From Blastococcus sp. (lineage in GTDB: Bacteria > Actinomycetota > Actinomycetes > Mycobacteriales > Geodermatophilaceae): a stretch of DNA of 64,000 bases. Of the stretch, positions 51,046-60,530 are shown one piece after another. Position 1 is the first letter of the stretch, and every line of letters begins with the position of its first letter. The translations under genes were made by a program, and so were the position numbers. The stretch lies in assembly GCA_025465355.1 (NCBI GenBank), contig JAODNN010000024.1, forward strand, positions 27,258-91,257, written 5' to 3'. The notes below the pieces were generated by a model. It was not told where the DNA came from. It saw only the letters and a list, made by a program, of their open reading frames with translations, and ran no database searches.

Positions 51046-51989
51046 CGACTGCGGTCCGTACCGCCGCGAGGACGGTCGTGGGTGCGCTGCCCACCACGGT
51101 CGCCGACCTGGTGCGCCGGCCCCTGCCGTCGAACATCGCCTCCTCCCTGCCCGGCCGGATCCGGCTCGCGATGCTCCGCGCGCTGCGGGAGGGAGGCATC
51201 CCCCGATCGGTGTCCACCTTCGGCCTGGTCGACGACCCCGGCCTCCGGTTCGTCGCGGCCGAGTCGCTCGTGCTGGCGCAGCTCTACTGGTACGGCGAGC
51301 AGGGCTGGGAGCCCGAACTGCTCCCGTGGTGGCGGCGCTGCTGCCGACGCTCGGACTCGGTGCTCGAGCTCGGGGCGAACGTCGGGTACTTCACGGTCCA
51401 GGCCGGTCGGGCCGCGCCCGGGACGCATCACGTCGCGGTGGAGCCCCATCCCTTCTCGGTGGAGATCTGCCGGGCCAATCTCGCCCTGAACCGGGTGCGC
51501 TCGGTCGAGCTGATCCATGCCGCTGCGGTGCCCGGTGCCGGCGTCCCCTCGACGCAGCTGCTCGTGCCGGCCGATCAGCTGGCCACCCCGACCGTGGCCT
51601 TCCTGTCCCCCGACACCGAGCTCCCCGCCGAGATGGCGCGTGGTGTGCCCGCCGTGATCGACGTACCGGCGGTGGACGTCCGGGCGCTCGTCGAGGGAGC
51701 GGACTTGATCAAGCTGGACGTCGAGGGGCAGGAACATGCGCTGCTGGCGGCGAGCCGCGACTACCTCGCCGAGCGGCATCCGACCCTGGTCGTCGAGGTC
51801 CTGGCCGGCACCGCACGACTACGCGCCCTGCTGGGAGAGCTGTGCACGGACGACGGCTACCGCTGCTACGCCGTGACACGCCCCCGGCTCGTGGAGCTCA
51901 CCCCTGCGGAGCTCGCGACCGTGCGGTTGGAGGACACGTTCGGAAGCCACGACGTCATCCTCTGCAGCGGCCGGTCGCCGCAGCCGTGA
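51042..51989 (+). CDS. FkbM-family SAM-dependent methyltransferase
   Basis: 315 residues, ATG 51042 in an ATGA overlap. The SAM loop is VLELGANVGYFTVQAGRAAPG, then VAVEPHPFSVEICRANLALN and IKLDVEGQEHALL, the FkbM signature. These enzymes usually methylate sugar or macrolide hydroxyls. As the last gene of the cluster it may cap a sugar added by the two glycosyltransferases. Confidence 0.88.
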   Translation: MTTAVRTAARTVVGALPTTVADLVRRPLPSNIASSLPGRIRLAMLRALREGGIPRSVSTFGLVDDPGLRFVAAESLVLAQLYWYGEQGWEPELLPWWRRCCRRSDSVLELGANVGYFTVQAGRAAPGTHHVAVEPHPFSVEICRANLALNRVRSVELIHAAAVPGAGVPSTQLLVPADQLATPTVAFLSPDTELPAEMARGVPAVIDVPAVDVRALVEGADLIKLDVEGQEHALLAASRDYLAERHPTLVVEVLAGTARLRALLGELCTDDGYRCYAVTRPRLVELTPAELATVRLEDTFGSHDVILCSGRSPQP

Positions 51990-52029
51990 GCCGACGGCAT
52001 CGGCGGCACGGCGACGAACGGCGGACCGC

Positions 52030-52833
52030 TCACAGGGGCGGCTTCGGTTCGTGGCGCGGACCGGTCAGCATCGCCTTCAGCGCGCCGAGCAGGCCCAGCG
52101 TCGCCACGGCAACGGCGAACCACATCCCGATGGTGAAGCGGTCGACGTTCCAGTTGGCGTCGGCGAGCGGGACCAGGACGCCGGCGGCGACCGCCAGCGC
52201 GACGAAGAGGGCGAGGACCCCCAGGAGGCGGTGGCTGCGTGCCGGCACGAACAGAAGCAGCCCGAGAGCGAACAGGACGCCACCACCGAGCACCACGGCC
52301 AGCGGCTGCCACAAGCCGCTGCGCCCCAGGTCCACGGCCCCTGACCTGAGCGCCTCGCCCCCCTGCCGGACAAGAGCCGCCCCCGTGGCCCCGCTCCCGT
52401 GTCGCCAGCGCAACAACAGGCTCACGCCGGCAGCCATGCCGGCCAGGAGGAGGAACAGGCCACCGACGCCGTCGGCGCGCCGCAGGACCACCCGCCGCCT
52501 GGGGCGGGCCGGCGCCATGGCCGGCTGTTCCTCCGGCGCGGGAGTCAGCTCCTGCCCGTAAGGCGCCGCGCCGTGTGCATACGGTGGGGCACTGACGGCG
52601 GGCCCGGAGGCGTAGCCCCCCGTTGCGGGCTGGGCCTCGGGGATTGCGGGCTGGTCGTCGGGGACCTCAGCGGGGAACCCGAGGATGGTCGGATCGCCGT
52701 CGGGGTCTGCGCGCACCACGGGTATGCGCGGGATGGTCTGTTCGCGCCAGATCGGGGAGGCAGGGGAGATCGGAATCTCCTGCCGCTCTGCCTGGTCGCT
52801 GGGCTGATAGGACTGCTGGGCGCGCTCCGTCAT
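52030..52833 (-). CDS. Hypothetical four-helix membrane protein
   Basis: 267 residues, ATG 52833. The first ~125 residues are disordered, rich in Pro, Ala and Glu, and end in a basic patch (RPRRRVVLRR). Then four helices follow: VGGLFLLLAGMAAGVSLLL, PLAVVLGGGVLFALGLLLFV, LLGVLALFVALAVAAGVLV and GMWFAVAVATLGLLGAL. I do not recognise a family. It stands between the methyltransferase and the MarR gene with no obvious partner. Confidence 0.8.
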   Translation of the reverse strand: MTERAQQSYQPSDQAERQEIPISPASPIWREQTIPRIPVVRADPDGDPTILGFPAEVPDDQPAIPEAQPATGGYASGPAVSAPPYAHGAAPYGQELTPAPEEQPAMAPARPRRRVVLRRADGVGGLFLLLAGMAAGVSLLLRWRHGSGATGAALVRQGGEALRSGAVDLGRSGLWQPLAVVLGGGVLFALGLLLFVPARSHRLLGVLALFVALAVAAGVLVPLADANWNVDRFTIGMWFAVAVATLGLLGALKAMLTGPRHEPKPPL

Positions 52834-52955
52834 CGGTTCCTCCGACCGACCTGCGGGCGCGGGAAGTCGCCCGCTGGCGACGAGAATACGACCGCCGAAG
52901 CGGTCGTGGCCGGTCCGCGGACGCGGCTGCGAGCCGATCCCGGGAGTGTCGGCGA

Positions 52956-53384
52956 TCAGTCCACGAGGGAGCGCAGGATGCGGGCGAGGGCGGCCCGATC
53001 CTCGGCCGGCAACTGCTCGAAGTACGCGCGTGAGTCAGCCGCCCGGGCAGCGTCGATCTCGGAACGGACCCGCTCCCCTGCCGGCGTCGGCCGCACGATG
53101 ACGGCCCGGCGGTCCGCCGGATCGGGGGCCCGCTCGACCAGCCCCCGCTGCTCCAGCCCGTCGACGACTTCCGTTGCTGATCGCGGCGCGATCCGCAGCC
53201 CCTCGGCGAGCGCCGAGATGCGGACCTCGCCCCCCCGGCAGACCACCCCGAGCGCACGGCCCTGGTGCGGCGAGAGGTCCCACGGCGCGAGGACGTCGCG
53301 CCAGCGGCCGCGCTGGGAGCGTGCGGCCCGCATCAGCAGCTCGCCCAGGTCCGCGGTCTGGTCATCGGCCACGCGGGGAATCAT
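52956..53384 (-). CDS. MarR-family repressor
   Basis: 142 residues from ATG 53384; GTG 53372 is also possible, neither has a strong site. The winged helix is ISALAEGLRIAPRSATEVVDGLEQRGLVERAPDPADRRAVIV, with the conserved DPxDRR wing. It diverges from an ABC exporter, and a perfect 7-bp dyad lies between them, so it probably represses both and is released by an exporter substrate. Confidence 0.88.
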   Translation of the reverse strand: MIPRVADDQTADLGELLMRAARSQRGRWRDVLAPWDLSPHQGRALGVVCRGGEVRISALAEGLRIAPRSATEVVDGLEQRGLVERAPDPADRRAVIVRPTPAGERVRSEIDAARAADSRAYFEQLPAEDRAALARILRSLVD

Positions 53385-53398
53385 AGAAGCCGCCGCGC

Positions 53399-53421
53399 GG
53401 TTACCACACCGTGAGGTAACC
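53399..53421. promoter_or_regulatory. Probable MarR operator GGTTACC-N9-GGTAACC
   Basis: A perfect 7-bp inverted repeat, half-site centres 16 bp apart, between the divergent MarR and ABC exporter starts. Spacing fits a MarR dimer. Confidence 0.65.
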
Positions 53422-53445
53422 TCCTTATCTCCCGAAGCAGAGAAG

Positions 53446-55299
53446 GTGGTCGTCATACCTGGCCCCGCCACACTTCCCGGCGGCGGAGGGCGCGGCGGCT
53501 CCGGCCGGACCGTCGACCCCGCCGACCGGGCACAGCTGGACCGCTCGCCGGTCTCCCTGCGGCGCATCGCCGCACTCTTCCGCCCCTACTGCCCGCAGAT
53601 CGCCGTCGTGGTGGCGCTCATCGTCGCCTCCTCGGCCATCGCGCTGGCCTCACCGTTCCTCATCCGCCTGGTCATCGACCGGGCCCTGCCGCACCAGGAC
53701 GTCGTCCTGCTTGCCTGGGCCGTCGCCGGCATGGTCGCCGTCGCAGCGGTGACCTCGATCCTGGGCGTCGTCCAGACCTGGCTGTCGACCACCGTCGGTC
53801 AGCGGGTCATGCACGGCCTGCGGACGGCGGTCTTCACCCACCTGCAGCGCCAGTCCCTGGGCTTCTTCACCCGCACACGGGGCGGGGAGGTGCAGTCGCG
53901 GCTGACCAACGACATCGGTGGCATGCAGTCGGTCGTCACCAGCACCGCGACCTCGCTGGCCTCCAATGCCACCACCGTCGTCGGCACCGTCATCGCGATG
54001 GTTGCCCTGAGCTGGCGGCTGTCCCTGCTCTCCCTCTTCGTGCTGCCGCCGGCGATCTGGCTGACCCGCAGGGTGGCCCTGATGCGTCGCACGGTCACCG
54101 CCGCGCGCCAGCGCTCCCTCGCCGAGATGAATGCCCAGGTCGAGGAGGGGCTCTCGATCAGCGGCGTGCTGCTGTCCAAGACCCTGGGCGCAGGCCCCGC
54201 ACAGAACCGCCGGTTCGCCGAGACCTCCGAGGAACTGGTCGGGCTGGAGGTCCGCTCCGATCTGGCCGGTCGCTGGCGGATGGCCACGATGAGCATCGTG
54301 TTCGCCGGGATCCCGGCGCTGATCTATCTGGCCGCCGGGCTGCCGGCCACGTCCGGCGGCATGACCATCGGCACGCTGGTCGCCTTCACCACCCTGCAGG
54401 GCGCACTGTTCCGCCCGCTGATGGGCCTGCTCGACGTCGCCGTCGCCGTGACCAGCTCCATGGCCCTGTTCAGCCGGGTGTTCGAGTACCTGGACCTTCC
54501 GGTCGACATCGCCGACCCGCCGTCCCCCGTGACGCTCGAGCCGGCCGAGGTGCGGGGCGACGTCCGCTTCGAGGGCGTCGGCTTCACCTATCCGGACTCC
54601 CCCCGTGCCGCGCTCGCCGACATCGACGTGACCGTCCCCGCCGGGACGACGCTCGCGCTGGTCGGGCAGACCGGCTCGGGTAAGACCACCCTGGCATCGC
54701 TGGTCGCCCGCCTGGCCGACCCGACCGCCGGCCGGGTCACCATCGACGGTGTCGACCTCCGCGACCTGCCCCTGGCCACGCTGGCCCAGATCGTCGGGGT
54801 CGTCTCGCAGGAGACCTACCTGCTGCACACCACGGTGCGGGAGAACCTGCGGCACGCCCGCCCCACCGCCACGGACGACGAGATCGAGCTCGCCGCCCGG
54901 CGGGCGCAGATCCACGACGCCGTCGCCGCCCTGCCGAAGGGCTATGACACCGTCGTCGGCGCCCGGGGCCACCGCTTCTCCGGTGGGGAGAAGCAGCGCC
55001 TGGCGATCGCCCGCACGCTGCTGCGCAACCCACGGGTGCTGGTGCTCGACGAGGCCACCAGTGCGCTGGACAACCAGACCGAGCGGCTGGTGCAGGCGGC
55101 ACTGGACGAGGCCAGCCGGGATCGGACGACGATCACCATTGCGCACCGGCTCTCGACCATCCGCGACGCCGACCGCATCGCGGTGCTGGACGGCGGTCGG
55201 GTGGCCGAGCAGGGCACCCACGAGGAGCTGCTCGAGGCCGACGGCCGTTACGCCCGGCTGGTCGGCGCCGCCGAGCGCGCCGTCGTGCTCGCCGCCTGA
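53446..55299 (+). CDS. ABC exporter, fused membrane and ATPase domains
   Basis: About 617 residues from GTG 53446. Six helices from ~45 (LFRPYCPQIAVVVALIVASS) to ~340 are followed by an ATPase with Walker A GQTGSGKTT, signature FSGGEKQRL, Walker B VLVLDEATSALD and switch His in TIAHRLS. This is the LmrA/MsbA half-transporter design and works as a homodimer exporting drugs or lipids. The MarR gene opposite suggests drug-inducible expression. Confidence 0.9.
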   Translation: MVVIPGPATLPGGGGRGGSGRTVDPADRAQLDRSPVSLRRIAALFRPYCPQIAVVVALIVASSAIALASPFLIRLVIDRALPHQDVVLLAWAVAGMVAVAAVTSILGVVQTWLSTTVGQRVMHGLRTAVFTHLQRQSLGFFTRTRGGEVQSRLTNDIGGMQSVVTSTATSLASNATTVVGTVIAMVALSWRLSLLSLFVLPPAIWLTRRVALMRRTVTAARQRSLAEMNAQVEEGLSISGVLLSKTLGAGPAQNRRFAETSEELVGLEVRSDLAGRWRMATMSIVFAGIPALIYLAAGLPATSGGMTIGTLVAFTTLQGALFRPLMGLLDVAVAVTSSMALFSRVFEYLDLPVDIADPPSPVTLEPAEVRGDVRFEGVGFTYPDSPRAALADIDVTVPAGTTLALVGQTGSGKTTLASLVARLADPTAGRVTIDGVDLRDLPLATLAQIVGVVSQETYLLHTTVRENLRHARPTATDDEIELAARRAQIHDAVAALPKGYDTVVGARGHRFSGGEKQRLAIARTLLRNPRVLVLDEATSALDNQTERLVQAALDEASRDRTTITIAHRLSTIRDADRIAVLDGGRVAEQGTHEELLEADGRYARLVGAAERAVVLAA

Positions 55300-55325
55300 G
55301 CGCTGCCATCGACGGGAGAACGACC

Positions 55326-56642
55326 GTGGTCGAACGAGGGGTGTCGACGGTGGAGACGAACTGGGCCGGCAACTACCGGTACGGAGCGACGAGGCTGCAC
55401 CGGCCGACGAGCCTTGCGCAGGTGCAGGAGATCGTTGCCCGTGCCCCCCACGTTCGCGTGCTGGGGTCCCGCCACTCGTTCAACGGGATCGCCGACTCCG
55501 CGGAGCTCGTCTCACTCGACGCCCTGAGCGCCGGGACGACCCTCCCCGCACCGATTGCGGTCGACCTCGAGGCCGGGACCGTCTCCATGGGCGGAGGCGT
55601 GACGTACGGCGAACTGGTCGAGGTCCTGCGTGCGGCGGGGGCCGCGCTGCACAACCTTGCCTCGCTCCCCCACATCTCCGTCGCCGGTGCCGTGGCCACG
55701 GCGACCCACGGCTCCGGCGTCGCCAACGGAAACCTGGCGACGGCCGTCTCGGCACTCGAGATCGTGACCTCCAGCGGCGAGATCGTCCGCTCGTCGACGT
55801 CCGACACCGACTTCGACGGCATGGTCGTCGGGCTCGGCGCCCTGGGCGCGGTCACCCGGATCACCCTCGACATCGAACCCGCCTTCGAGGTGGAACAGCG
55901 CGTCTTCGAGGGCCTGCGCTGGGACGCTCTGTTCGACAACTTCGACGAGATCACCTCATGCGGCTACAGCGTCAGCCTGTTCACCCTGTGGCGCGGGGAC
56001 ATCGACATGGTCTGGGTCAAATCCCGGACCGACGCCCACGATCACCCTGAAGGGGACCTCTTCGGCGCCGTTCCCGCCGTGGTCGACCGGCATCCCGTCA
56101 TCGGACTGGACCCGGCGCCGTGCACCCCACAGCTGGCCAGGCGCGGGCTCTGGGCCGACCGGCTCCCCCACTTCCGCATGGGCTTCACCCCCAGCGCCGG
56201 CGACGAGCTCCAGTCCGAATACCTGGTCCCGCGCCGCAACGCCATCGGGGCCCTCGAGGCGCTCCGCTCACTCGCGGACAGGATCAGCCCACTCGTGCAG
56301 GCGTCCGAGATCCGCACGGTTGCCCCGGATCAGCTGTGGATGAGCACGAGCTACGGCGAGCCCACCGTCGCCGTCCACTTCACCTGGAAGCCGGCGCAGG
56401 AGGCCGTCGAGGCTCTCCTCGTCGACCTCGAACGGATCCTGTCCCCGTTCGAGGCGCGCCCGCACTGGGGCAAGCTGTTCCATGCGGACGCGACGACGAT
56501 CGCTTCGCTGTATCCGCGGCACGGGGAGTTCCTTCGACTCGTCGAGCGGATGGATCCCCGCGGCGCGTTCGGCAACGCCTGGCTGGAAGCACACGTCCTC
56601 GGCGACAGGGGGGCCGACGGCCGGAGCCGTGTGCGGGCATAG
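55326..56642 (+). CDS. aldO: Alditol oxidase (FAD-linked)
   Basis: 438 residues, GTG 55326 with GGGAGAA 7 bp upstream. Close to Streptomyces AldO along the whole length: TNWAGNYRYGA at the start, VLGSRHSFN with the covalently flavinylated His50, LASLPHISVAGAVATATHGSG, LFTLWRGDIDMVWVK, LPHFRMGFTPS and ARPHWGKLF. It oxidises alditols such as xylitol or sorbitol to aldoses with O2, releasing H2O2. It sits 26 bp after the exporter gene, an unexplained pairing; co-transcription is likely. Confidence 0.9.
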   Translation: MVERGVSTVETNWAGNYRYGATRLHRPTSLAQVQEIVARAPHVRVLGSRHSFNGIADSAELVSLDALSAGTTLPAPIAVDLEAGTVSMGGGVTYGELVEVLRAAGAALHNLASLPHISVAGAVATATHGSGVANGNLATAVSALEIVTSSGEIVRSSTSDTDFDGMVVGLGALGAVTRITLDIEPAFEVEQRVFEGLRWDALFDNFDEITSCGYSVSLFTLWRGDIDMVWVKSRTDAHDHPEGDLFGAVPAVVDRHPVIGLDPAPCTPQLARRGLWADRLPHFRMGFTPSAGDELQSEYLVPRRNAIGALEALRSLADRISPLVQASEIRTVAPDQLWMSTSYGEPTVAVHFTWKPAQEAVEALLVDLERILSPFEARPHWGKLFHADATTIASLYPRHGEFLRLVERMDPRGAFGNAWLEAHVLGDRGADGRSRVRA

Positions 56643-56666
56643 CCACTCCCGCACCCGGCCTGCGGG

Positions 56667-58853
56667 TCAACTGGTCCAGCGCAGCCCGAGGATCACCGTG
56701 TCATCCCGTCCGCCGTTGTCGGTGGGCATCGCCATCAAGCGGTCCAGGACCGTCTCCAGTGGCTGCGCGGCCGCGGCGGCGGCCGCCGACCGCAGCCGTT
56801 CCAGGCCGGTGTCGATGACCTCCCCGCGGCGTTCCACCGCCCCATCGGTGAATGCCAGCAGCGTCGCGGGCCCGCTGACGCGCACCTCCGTCACCACCGG
56901 CGGGGTGGGTGCCGCCACCCCTACCGGCGGCGCGACCGGGCAGTCCAGCAACACGGCGCGGCCGTCGCTGATCAGCAGCGGGCCGAAATGCCCGGCCGAG
57001 ACGAACCGGATCAGGCCGGCCGCCGGTTCGAACTCACCGAGCAGGACGGTGGCGAACTGGTGGTCGACGTGGATGTCGAGCAATCCCCGCAGCTTGGTCA
57101 TGACGGTCGCGATGTCGTCGCCCTGGGCGAGGTAGGCGCGCAGCGCGAAGCGGAGCGCGGCCATCGTCGTCGCCGCGGGCAGCCCTTGACCCGAGATGTC
57201 GCCGACGACGAACACACAGCTCCCCGACGGACGCGCGATCACGTCGTACCAGTCACCGCCGACCTCCAGCTCGTCGACGCCGGCGACATAGCGGGCGGCG
57301 GCCTCGATGCCCTCGACCTGTGGCACATCGGGCAGCAGCGCATGCTGCAGGGTGCCCGCGATGCTCCGCTGCTGCCGGTAGAGCCGCTCGTTGTCGGCCG
57401 CCAACCGTTCCGCGACCGCCCGGCGCCGGGAGAGGATCTCCACCGTCGCCCCGCAACCGACGGCCAGGACGCCGCCGGCACACAGCACGATCCACGGCAG
57501 AGCGGCCGAGAGCGGGCCCGTCAACCCGGTGCGGGACGCGGCGACGACGGTGAGTGTGGTGTCCCCGAACGGCACCCGCTTGGTCGCGGTGTGGCCACGG
57601 ACCGGAATCGGCGCGGTGGCCTGCACCAACTGGTCCGCGGCCGTCGTCCGCCCCAGGTAGACGGCCAGGTCCAGGCCGCTGAACGGGCCGTCCGGCGGTA
57701 CCGCGACCCGGCGATTCAGAGGCACCTCGGCGTACACCACCAAGCCCCCGCTCTCCCCGGCCGGCATGAGCGCGTAGCCCAGCCGGGGCTGGGGACCCTG
57801 CAGGATCCCGGCGACGGCCAGCTGGCCGGTGGGCTTCAGTCGGGCGAAGAAGGACGCCGGGCCACCAGACGGGAGCTGCGGGTCCGGACCGTGCACGGCC
57901 AGCTTCTCGGACCGTTCCCCACTGACCCGCCACAGCGACAGCGACATGCCCGGCGCGGTGAGCGCCGCATCGGCGAAACGCGTGAACGGTCCCGGCCTGC
58001 CGTTCGTCGCGTCGGCGACCTGGCCGGCGTCGGACATCTGCGTCTGGATGATGGCGACCTGGGTGGTGAGCAGGGCCGCGGCCTGGGCGACCTGCTGGGC
58101 CAGCAGCCGCTGGGTGTTGTTCGCGTTGACCGCTGACGCGAGCCACGCCAGCACCATGGTCAGCGCCAGGACCACGGCGGTGACCACGATGCCGAGCCGG
58201 CGCGGTACGGCTCGCCAGCTGGTCGCGTGACCACTACCTCCGGCGGCGCCACCCCGCCGGCGGCCACCCGACTCCGTCCGGGAGCCGGCCCGGCGCTGGG
58301 CCACGACCGTCCCGGCTCCGGCCACGCCGGACGTCGAGACGACGACTGGCTGCGCCCGTTGGTCGGACCGCGTGGCGGGGGCGCCGGCCGCGACGTCCGA
58401 GAGGGCGCTCTTTCCGGTGAACTCGACCTGCGCCCAGACGACCTTCCGGTCGTCCTGGACCGTCCAGCCGTGGGCTGCGGAGAGCTGCGCGACCAGGTAC
58501 AGGCCGAGCCCGCCGAGGGCGGCGTCCCGATCAACGGCAGGGACCGGCGGTTCGTCCCCGGCGGCGTCGCTGACTTCCAGCAACCAACCGGAGCCGGCGG
58601 CGGTCAGCACCACGTGGATCGGCCCCCGACCGTGCCGCAGCCCGTTGCTGACCAGCTCCTCGAAGGCCAGCAGCAGACGGTCCACATCGTCGTCACCGGC
58701 CCCGGGCGGTCGGCCGCCGTTGCCGAGCATCCCGCGTAGCTGCATCCGCAGGGAGCGGAGCTCGGCGAGCGTGGTCGGCGCCCCGCGCCAGATCGCATGC
58801 ACCGGGGAGTCCAGCTGCGGCTGCGGTCGTTGTACCCACAGCGCCTCGCTCAT
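56667..58853 (-). CDS. SpoIIE-type PP2C phosphatase with N-terminal HATPase and membrane sensor
   Basis: 728 residues from ATG 58853 after GAAGAAGG. Residues ~1-150 are an RsbW-like ATPase (LLAFEELVSNGLRHG, GGLGLYLVAQL). After a Gly/Arg-rich linker, helix 1 (IVVTAVVLALTMVLAWLAS), an outside sensor of ~200 residues and helix 2 (LPWIVLCAGGVLAVGCGATV) follow. The C-terminal SpoIIE domain holds VGGDWYDV, FVVGDISGQGLPAA, LLAFTDGAVERR and GGRDDTVIL. It would control an anti-sigma-factor partner switch in response to outside signals. Confidence 0.9.
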   Translation of the reverse strand: MSEALWVQRPQPQLDSPVHAIWRGAPTTLAELRSLRMQLRGMLGNGGRPPGAGDDDVDRLLLAFEELVSNGLRHGRGPIHVVLTAAGSGWLLEVSDAAGDEPPVPAVDRDAALGGLGLYLVAQLSAAHGWTVQDDRKVVWAQVEFTGKSALSDVAAGAPATRSDQRAQPVVVSTSGVAGAGTVVAQRRAGSRTESGGRRRGGAAGGSGHATSWRAVPRRLGIVVTAVVLALTMVLAWLASAVNANNTQRLLAQQVAQAAALLTTQVAIIQTQMSDAGQVADATNGRPGPFTRFADAALTAPGMSLSLWRVSGERSEKLAVHGPDPQLPSGGPASFFARLKPTGQLAVAGILQGPQPRLGYALMPAGESGGLVVYAEVPLNRRVAVPPDGPFSGLDLAVYLGRTTAADQLVQATAPIPVRGHTATKRVPFGDTTLTVVAASRTGLTGPLSAALPWIVLCAGGVLAVGCGATVEILSRRRAVAERLAADNERLYRQQRSIAGTLQHALLPDVPQVEGIEAAARYVAGVDELEVGGDWYDVIARPSGSCVFVVGDISGQGLPAATTMAALRFALRAYLAQGDDIATVMTKLRGLLDIHVDHQFATVLLGEFEPAAGLIRFVSAGHFGPLLISDGRAVLLDCPVAPPVGVAAPTPPVVTEVRVSGPATLLAFTDGAVERRGEVIDTGLERLRSAAAAAAAQPLETVLDRLMAMPTDNGGRDDTVILGLRWTS

Positions 58854-59135
58854 GAGCCTTCTTCCGGCGACGGTGCCGGCCGGCGGCGCCGGGGCACGTG
58901 GATGGTCCGGACAGGGATCGGCAGCATCCCTGTCCCGTGAGCGGGCCGGCGCGAGGTTTCGCAACGGCTCCGTCCGCATAGGCACGCTACCTACCGACGC
59001 CGGGCATCGGTGGAGGCGGCCACGGAGCGTCATCGGACGACCACATCCGCCGGGGCACTGCCCCGCTCCGATGCCCCGAGCCGGCCTACCGACCGGGCGG
59101 CCAGATCGGCCGGGGTGCCCCCTCGAGCGCCATCC

Positions 59136-60530
59136 TCAGAACTGATCGACCAGCGGCTGGAATCCTGGCGCGAACCACGGCCACGGCCGGGCCTGTTCCC
59201 ACTTCTCCCCCAGGGACAGCAGCAGGTTGTCGCGGAAGCGCGGCCCGGTGAACTGCAGGCCGAACGGCAACCCGTTCGGCAACCGGCCCGCGGGCACCGA
59301 CAGCGCAGGTGCGCCGGTGATGTTCTGCAGGCACGTGTTGAGAGCATCGGCCGGTGTGCCCGGCTCGGCGGCTCCGACCATCCGGCCGTCCGCGTGCTGT
59401 GCCGCCATCGCCAGCGTCGGGGTCACCAGGACGCCGTCGTCCCCGAGCAGGCGGTCGAGCGCGCGCGTGTGCGCGAACCGCCGACGGCGGGCTGCCATGT
59501 AGTCGTCCACCGAGATTGCCAGCCCGGTGCGCATGTGCCCCAGGAACACCGGGTCGAAGAGATCGGCCCGCTCCAGCACGCGTCGGCCGACCTCATGGGC
59601 CTGCTCGGTGCAGCACAGCACGAACCAGTCCTCGTCCGCGTTACCGGCCGGGGTCACCGCCGAAGGTTCGATGAGCTCCACCGGCAGCCCCAGGTCGCGC
59701 TCCAGGACCATCAGTGCCTCGTCGAACGCCGACTGCAGGACCGGATCCAGCGGGCCCCAGTCCACCGTCCGGGGGGCGGCCAGCAATCGGATCCGATCCG
59801 GGAGCGGAGCAGGCTCCCACCGGGGCAGGGCACTGGGATCGCCGGCTACCGGGCCCTTGATGACGTCGAGAAGGAGCGCGACATCCGCGACGGAGTGACC
59901 CATCGGACCGTCGGTGGACAGGTCGATCCAGGACGGCACCGGAGAGCGGCCCACGATGCCGTTGGTCGGCTTGAGGCCGACGAGCCCACAGAAGGCGGCC
60001 GGGATCCGGGCCGACCCGCCCCCGTCCGTCGCCGTGGCGATGGGCACCATGCCCGCCGACAGCGCGGCCGCGGAGCCGCCACTGGACCCACCGGGCGACC
60101 ACCGGGTGTCCCAGGGATTGCGCGTCTCGCCGAAGAGCCGGTTGGCGGTGTATGCCTCGAAAGCGGCCTCTGGCAGATTCGTCTTGCCAACGATGACGGC
60201 TCCGGCCGCGCGCAGCCGACCCGGGACGAGGCCGTCGGCAGCGGCCGGGGGGTCGTCGGCGTGCAGCAGCGAGCCACGGGTGGTGGTCATCCCCTCGACG
60301 TCCTCGAGGTCTTTCACCAGGACGGGGAGCCCGGCCAGGGGCCCGGCCGGCTCGCCCGCCGCCCGCGCCCGGTCCCGCTCATCGGCTTCGGCGAGGGCCT
60401 GCTCGGCTCGCAGGGCTACGACCGCGCCGAGCCGCTCGTTCCCGTCCTCGATGAGCTTCAGCGACCGCTCGGTCAGTTCCCGTGCGGAGACCTGCTTGTC
60501 CTCCAGCAGCCGCGCGAGCCGACCGATCAC
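59136..60530 (-). CDS. Amidase-signature hydrolase
   Basis: 464 residues from GTG 60530, in a GTGA overlap with the permease gene. Catalytic Lys in LVKDLEDVEG, cis-Ser and nucleophile Ser in SPGGSSGGSAAALSAGMVP and TDGGGSARIPAAFCGLVGLKPT match the amidase signature. It hydrolyses an amide to acid and ammonia. With a permease and GABA transaminase upstream, the substrate may be a GABA or lactam derivative. Confidence 0.9.
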   Translation of the reverse strand: MIGRLARLLEDKQVSARELTERSLKLIEDGNERLGAVVALRAEQALAEADERDRARAAGEPAGPLAGLPVLVKDLEDVEGMTTTRGSLLHADDPPAAADGLVPGRLRAAGAVIVGKTNLPEAAFEAYTANRLFGETRNPWDTRWSPGGSSGGSAAALSAGMVPIATATDGGGSARIPAAFCGLVGLKPTNGIVGRSPVPSWIDLSTDGPMGHSVADVALLLDVIKGPVAGDPSALPRWEPAPLPDRIRLLAAPRTVDWGPLDPVLQSAFDEALMVLERDLGLPVELIEPSAVTPAGNADEDWFVLCCTEQAHEVGRRVLERADLFDPVFLGHMRTGLAISVDDYMAARRRRFAHTRALDRLLGDDGVLVTPTLAMAAQHADGRMVGAAEPGTPADALNTCLQNITGAPALSVPAGRLPNGLPFGLQFTGPRFRDNLLLSLGEKWEQARPWPWFAPGFQPLVDQF

